A DNA stretch of 64,000 nt. Source: Annona cherimola (taxonomy: Eukaryota; Streptophyta; Magnoliopsida; Magnoliales; Annonaceae). Location of the stretch: contig CM059975.1 of assembly GCA_030490835.1 (NCBI GenBank), positions 32,334,133 through 32,398,132 of the forward strand, read 5' to 3'. The notes under the pieces were generated by a model. It was not told the DNA's origin. It searched no databases and saw only the letters and a list, made by a program, of their open reading frames with translations. The position numbers were made by a program, and so were the translations under genes. Of the stretch, positions 59,570 through 64,000 are shown in pieces (the stretch's first letter is position 1; each line of letters opens with the position of its first letter).

Positions 59570-59866
59570 GAACTTCCAGGTTGTTGTGAGAAAGCCACCT
59601 CATTCCCCCCCCTTTAGCTTGCACCTGAACTTCCACCAGCCCCCTATCCTCCTCCTCCCTTCGATCCTCATCATACCCTGTCCCCCTCTTGGTGTTCCAC
59701 CATAATAGTTGACTGGGGCCAGCCCGTGTTTGATCCAGCTTCCCCTTGCCTGACCCAGGCTTCATCAGGATGTCCTCAGCGTCGCCACTAGCAATCCTTC
59801 CCCTGCCCAAACCAGAGCCTCCTTGCTTCCACCCCCCGTTGGAATCCCCGTCGCTCCCCACCCCCA

Positions 59867-59884
59867 CCCCCCCCCCCCCCCCCC
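59867..59884. repeat. C18 homopolymer in LINE ORF1
   Basis: Eighteen consecutive C, preceded by CCCCCA. It codes a glycine run on the minus strand and coincides with the first ORF1 frame change. Confidence 0.9.
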
Positions 59885-60913
59885 GCATGCTGGAGACAGC
59901 AGCTTGTGGATGGCCTTTCCTTGGGAAGAATCTGAGACAGCAGGTTGCTTATGAGCACACTTGGTTTGCCCCCCAAACTGCCACATTCCGACCCCTACTA
60001 CCTCCTCTGCTCCCTCTTCATCATTTCTGCATTGATTTCCCCCCCTTTCCAAGCACCCCATTTGGTCGTTGGCCCCCCAAAGCTCAGCTCTCATAGTATC
60101 CAAGTTCCTCAGCCCAGATTCTTCCTCCTCCTGATGCCATTGCTTTCCTAGATATTTGACTGGCGCTGATCTGAATTCAAAACCCACCTCACCTCTCACT
60201 CTCATCGGCCTAGCTCCCGCCCTCAACCAACTGCCATAAGGCATATCCGCCTCTACAGAACACCTTTTCTCATTCGGAATTGACTGGCACTCTTTATGGG
60301 CGTGCCCCATGATACCACACAAGTAGCAGAAGATGGGTAACTTCTCATATTGGAAGCTTATCCATCTCCTCTGTTGATCCCCCACTCTGATGAACATGCC
60401 TCGGCGAAGTGGTTCTCTACAATCCAGCACCACCCTTAGTTTTACTTTTTCCTCCGAGGCTTTAATCTCGATCACTTCCTCAAACGTGTTGGCTACATAC
60501 TGGCCCAAACAGCTCTTGTCGACAATATAAGGGATGCCTTGTATCTGTATCCACAGAGGCGTTTTGACCAGTAGTATCTGGGCATAATCCAATTCCTCCC
60601 GCAGTTCTTCTAAGATGACAAGGTTCCGATCAAACAGCCAAGGACGCCCCTCCAATACCTGGTTTCTGTCATCGTAGTCAAAGAACGAAGCCTTCAGCAG
60701 ATTCTCCCCGACCTCAGTGAAGTGAAGATTCCCTTTAATTCTCCAGAGCCGATGCATCATCCCTTTGAAGTATTCCTTGTTGTACGACTTCGCCGACCAG
60801 AGCGTGCAAAGGAGAGTTGGATCCTCGCCCGGTTGGACCTTCTTGATCGCATTGCCCTCAATGGACAACGTCTGAAGTTCAGCCTCCAGCAACTCCGCGG
60901 TATTGAGATTCAT

Positions 60914-61116
60914 TTACTCCTGTCCGATCGTCCGGCTTCTTCTCAGGTGTGTGGTTCCGGTCCACTGTAACGCCGATCCTACTACCTGAGCCTGTTCTGG
61001 CTGATTCCCTTCCTCCGACACCCTCACCCAGACCCGAGCGCGACCAGTTCACCTATCAGGGCTTATAGGGGAGAGACTTCTCTTTAAAGTTAATGTAATT
61101 AAGGTACTCTCAAGAA
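60914..61116 (-). other. LINE 5' untranslated region
   Basis: About 203 bp between the target duplication and the ORF1 ATG. It should contain the internal promoter; no motif is certain. Confidence 0.6.
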
Positions 61117-61132
61117 TCATAGGAAGTGCTTC
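61117..61132. repeat. 16-bp target-site duplication (right)
   Basis: Identical to 55105-55120. Confidence 0.95.
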
Positions 61133-61766
61133 CTATCAATGAGGCTCCAAGGAAGAAAGCCATCATACCCACTCTTATTCTTATCAAAGAATGAAAAGCC
61201 TCCATCGCTAAAGTGAGCAATGTCTAAATTGAGTTTAATGACAACCAACCATAGAAAAATGGATGCTAATTGCGTAGGTGTGAAAGGGTTCATTTGTTCA
61301 TGCATTCGATTTCCACCCGACTCCATCCCAATTTCTTTTTTTTTTGTTGGGGTACTTCAGAAATTCAGTTCGATAATTTTTTGTAGCTACGACGAATCTA
61401 TTTGCCAGAGAATATGGGACTGGCAGGAAACAAAATCGGAATGATACAGGAATTAGGCGCAGGGTAAGGCACAAAAGACTGAGATTGTACCCTAAATTGA
61501 TATGGGCATTTCAGTAATTTCATGTCTTAACAACTATTTATCACATCATGTCCGTTGGGATTTTATGCATAGAAGATAAGCCCGTTTCTACATGTTATGC
61601 ATTTCGCACGTCAGGGAAGATGAGGATGTGATGAAATTTTCTATTTTTTAAAAGATAATAATTTATTTTTCTTACTTTTCATATAAATTTTTTTAACTCT
61701 CATATGCTTTTCTCATTTCCAATATAATCTTTTCTATTCTCGATGTACTTTACATCTTCGAGCAGC
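61133..61766. other. intergenic DNA right of the LINE
   Basis: A 69-codon minus-strand frame (61117-61326) opens MESGGNRMHEQMNPFTPTQL. Nothing else is recognised. Confidence 0.35.
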
Positions 61767-62106
61767 GATCTTTTCAGACCGGTCGGATTGAAAATATTTT
61801 TATAAACATGTTAATCTAGTTATATTTAATTTATAAACCAAGTTTTATCATTTTTAGATATGTATATATATTTATTTTGGATTTTTAAATACAGGGGTAT
61901 TTAAGTCATTTTAAATATTCTTAAAATGACTTAAATACCCCTGTATTTAAAAATCCGAAATAAATATATAGATATATCCAAAAATGTTAAAACTTAATTT
62001 ATAAATTAAATATAACTAGATTAACAAATTTATAAAATTATTTTTCAAAAAAAAAATAATAAATAATAAATTTTTTGACCGGTCGGAAATCCGGTCTGAA
62101 AAGATC
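61767..62106. mobile_element. foldback MITE (340 bp)
   Basis: Ends GATCTTTTCAGACCGG and CCGGTCTGAAAAGATC are exact inverted repeats. Almost the whole element is a palindrome: AGGGGTATTTAAGTCATTTT is followed after a short turn near 61920 by its complement, and ACCGGTCGGA occurs near both ends. No coding frame. Confidence 0.88.
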
Positions 62107-62811
62107 ATTCGTCTACATCTTCAAACATCTTCATTCTACCCTTGTCGGATTAAAGTCGTGAAGATGGCCGAGGATGGCAGACCATCCGACACCGTGAAAG
62201 GCGGGCTTATCAGAGGTTTCTTGTGGGTAAATATAAATTTGAGGTGAAATGTTCTGGGAATTTATCAAAACTTGTAGTTATATTAAAAATTACGAGTAAA
62301 TACTGTAAGTATTAGAGGAATTTTTCAGGTAACTAATGAAAAATTAGCTTCACTTAAGGAAGTAAGGAGTCGAATATTTCTGTTTGCAGCAATGGACTTC
62401 TCATAAACTATGCGAACAAATGCAGATAAAGCCTTATGGACCGGTACCCGCGCATAATATTATTGAAAAATTCATGTCAATCCAATTCGGATCAGTCCAT
62501 GTACTTTTTAAGCATTCCAACAAATAAAGCACGACATGTAGCGGGTATATATCTTTATAATTTCATCATCGTCGTGAACAATGATTAAAAGCGTGGAAAC
62601 GCTGAATAATATGTACTTTCCCAAAAGTTTGAGAACTAAGACCAAAGATTCTGAAAAACTTTACTGCTTTTTCGGTAATTAAAAAGATTAGAGATGCTTG
62701 GGAGAGGATTTTAATTAGTCTGATATGAAAAAAAAAGAAGATCTTTTTAGAAAATCTGGAGTTCTGGGTGAAAGCCGGCCCACTGCGTTGATCATCTTGT
62801 AATTGTTATTT
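62107..62811. other. intergenic DNA
   Basis: No gene or repeat recognised. Confidence 0.4.
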
Positions 62812-63289
62812 GGGCAAATTCTTTATATATTCACTAATTTCATCAACGATTTCACTTACACCAATGAATTTTCAAAAATTTCTCTCATACCCAAAAATTT
62901 TCATCACAATTCCACTTATACCCACACCATTAGGGATCTGTGATAAGTACTGTTAACTCTTTAAGAAATGATAAATATACACATTCCTAATTATGATTTT
63001 ATAGCTAAAATTCATATTACAATGAAATCATAGTAATTCTACAACTATAAAATTATATATTATTTGAATATAAATCTTTAACTTTAAACAAAACAACCTT
63101 ACATTATATTAGAGCTTAGGCATATTCATCATTTTACAAGGGGATTAACAGCCAATTTAACTGATCCCTAACGACATGTGTGTAAGTGAAATTAAGATAA
63201 AAATTCGTGGCCATGAGAGGAATTTTCGAAAATTCATGGGTATAAATAGAATTATGGATAAAATTCGTAGGTATTTATGGAATTTGGCC
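62812..63289. mobile_element. MITE with ~140-bp terminal inverted repeats (478 bp)
   Basis: The left arm GGGCAAATTC, TTTCACTTACAC, ATGAATTTTCAAAAATT, CTCTCATACCC, AATTTTCATC, CACCATTAGGGATC is matched on the opposite strand of the right arm by GGCCAAATTC, ATGAATTTTCGAAAATT, CTCTCATGGCC, TTTCACTTACACACATG and TCGTTAGGGATC. Long arms suggest a Mutator-like MITE, but no clear 9-bp duplication is visible. Confidence 0.7.
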
Positions 63290-63933
63290 TTAACGTGTTC
63301 ATATGTGGGTTCTTTATTTTCTTGCTCTTTCTTTCTGCTCATGGCCACGTCCTAGATATGCCATTGGCATCTCATCCGTAGAATTTATTCCTTCTTTGCC
63401 AGTGTCAATAGGTAGGTACGAAAGTTTATTCTCTCATCTTATTTTAATAAAAGTAAAGCATATGGGTGTGTATTTAGTGTTTGCGTCCTATAAATAGAGG
63501 TGGAGGCGGATTTTGGAATAAAGAAGACATATGTAAGGAATCTAATTAATATAATAATACCCACATCCCCGCTGTTCATGTGACCTAAGCAAAGTGAATG
63601 AGACTCCATGCTGTCATCCAAACCCAAGCCCCAATTGAGCTGATCACCGTCTTCCTAATGCTACCAGCTTATTGCCATCTCTTAGGATTCAGGGCTAGGA
63701 CTTGGATCTGAGGGCCATGATTAGATTGTCCAGAGTCACACTAGTTGATGACTTAGATTGGATGGGCTTGGGATAAGAATTTGAGATGGAAGTATATTAA
63801 GAATGAAAAAAGTCATACGGGAAATATGAAAAGTGTTTATGATTGGAAAATTTTGTATTTTAGAAATGGAAAAAATAAATTGTTATTTTTCGGAATTAGA
63901 AAAGTGGTTTTAGAAAATAGGAGATTTCATATC

Positions 63934-63937
<4 letters not shown>
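63290..63937. other. intergenic DNA
   Basis: Short frames at 63303 and 63439 show no family resemblance. Confidence 0.4.

Positions 63938-63973
<36 letters not shown>
63938..63973. repeat. (AT)18 microsatellite
   Basis: Thirty-six bases of uninterrupted alternating A and T near the window end. Confidence 0.95.
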
Positions 63974-63975
<2 letters not shown>

Positions 63976-64000
63976 ATTCTGTTCCAGTGCAGCGTCACTG

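Larger units (their letters stand above)
59300..60913 (-). pseudogene. LINE ORF1: DUF4283-like RNA-binding protein with CCHC knuckle (frameshifted)
   Basis: The ATG at 60913 opens MNLNTAELLEAELQTLSIEG. Residues ~35-150 fit the DUF4283-like region of plant LINE ORF1 (LLCTLWSAKSYNKEYFKGMM, LEGRPWLFDRNLVIL, LWIQIQGIPY). A knuckle CYLCGIMGHAHKEC lies near 195-208. The C-terminal part is hydrophilic. The frame changes at the C18 tract (59867-59884) and again around the C16 tract (59554-59569). After the second change the reading frame 59545-59300 ends ...MGFPQPHLK just before ORF2. Without those tracts ORF1 would be about 535 residues. It binds LINE RNA as a nucleocapsid-like protein. Confidence 0.85.
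55121..61116 (-). mobile_element. full-length L1-type plant LINE (5996 bp)
   Basis: Flanked by a perfect 16-bp target duplication, TCATAGGAAGTGCTTC (55105-55120 and 61117-61132). On the minus strand it has a ~200-bp 5' leader, ORF1 (60913 to 59300), one base, ORF2 (59298 to 55131), and a very short A7 tail next to the duplication. ORF1 has a DUF4283-like region and CCHC knuckle. ORF2 has endonuclease, reverse transcriptase, a zinc-binding domain and RNase H. Long homopolymer C tracts on the plus strand disrupt ORF1 and ORF2. The exact 16-bp duplication, in contrast to the decayed ORFs, argues that target-primed insertion happened once at full length. Confidence 0.95.

Noticed and set aside
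59250..60151. Proline-rich plus-strand frames
   Set aside because: Antisense of LINE ORF1, produced by C-rich composition and homopolymers.
61117..61326. Minus-strand frame opening with NPFTPTQL, resembling the start of a QLQ domain (growth-regulating factors)
   Set aside because: Similarity stops after about eight residues and the expected ELEHQALI part is missing; too weak to call a gene or fragment.
1..64000. tRNA, rRNA or snRNA genes
   Set aside because: None recognised by eye; a covariance-model search would be needed to exclude them.

Overview
The window reads as nuclear DNA of a dicot plant. It is AT-rich, with one compact intron-containing gene among layers of plant transposable elements: Ty1/copia, long solo LTRs, an L1-type LINE with DUF4283/CCHC ORF1, and hAT, Harbinger, foldback and long-TIR MITEs. 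There is no bacterial-type gene organisation. Almost every long open frame is either retrotransposon coding sequence or chance.

The only gene that looks intact is a 73-residue single-repeat (R3) MYB of the CPC/TRY/ETC class at 21364-23345 (+). It has three exons with canonical GT-AG introns and a TATA box at 21258. It is probably a repressor of the epidermal-patterning MYB-bHLH-WD40 complex.

Layout. 1-7.8 kb: AT-rich DNA holding a tandem duplication, MITEs, a 929-bp hAT-type element with 8-bp target duplication and internal telomere-like CCCTAA runs, and solo LTR copy A. 7.8-11.7 kb: a 3.9-kb solo LTR. 13.1-16.0 kb: an array of ~210-bp units split by solo LTR copy B. 17.5-19.1 kb: an unclassified element with inverted-repeat ends. 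19.8-20.6 kb: a foldback element carrying a nested Harbinger MITE. 21.2-23.5 kb: the MYB gene. 26.4-31.7 kb: a complete, fairly young Tnt1/Tork-like copia element on the minus strand with LTRs, PBS, PPT and 5-bp target duplication, disabled by three in-frame stops. 32.0-35.8 kb: a ~190-bp-unit repeat split by a second long solo LTR. 36.7-39.5 kb: duplicated hAT-like ends and an LTR-like stretch. 39.9-41.6 kb: solo LTR copy C. 41.7-43.7 kb: a FAR1-related (FRS/MULE transposase) pseudogene broken by stops, frameshifts and a MITE. 44.5-45.8 kb: a second hAT-type element, then ~190-bp repeats in inverted orientation. 47.9-49.6 kb: a MITE joined to an internally deleted copia remnant. 50.2-53.7 kb: an inverted counterpart of the 13-16 kb array, split by solo LTR copy D. 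55.1-61.1 kb: a full-length ~6.0-kb LINE (minus strand) with a 16-bp target duplication and decayed ORF1 and ORF2. 61.7-63.3 kb: a foldback element and a long-TIR MITE.

The most unusual item is the four-copy solo-LTR family (A-D). Its U3 carries a dense, partly palindromic module array built on AAGTCGACTT / TGCGACTTGG, and two copies sit independently inside the two inverted ~210-bp arrays. No defence, CRISPR or biosynthetic system is visible. The exciting content is repeat biology.
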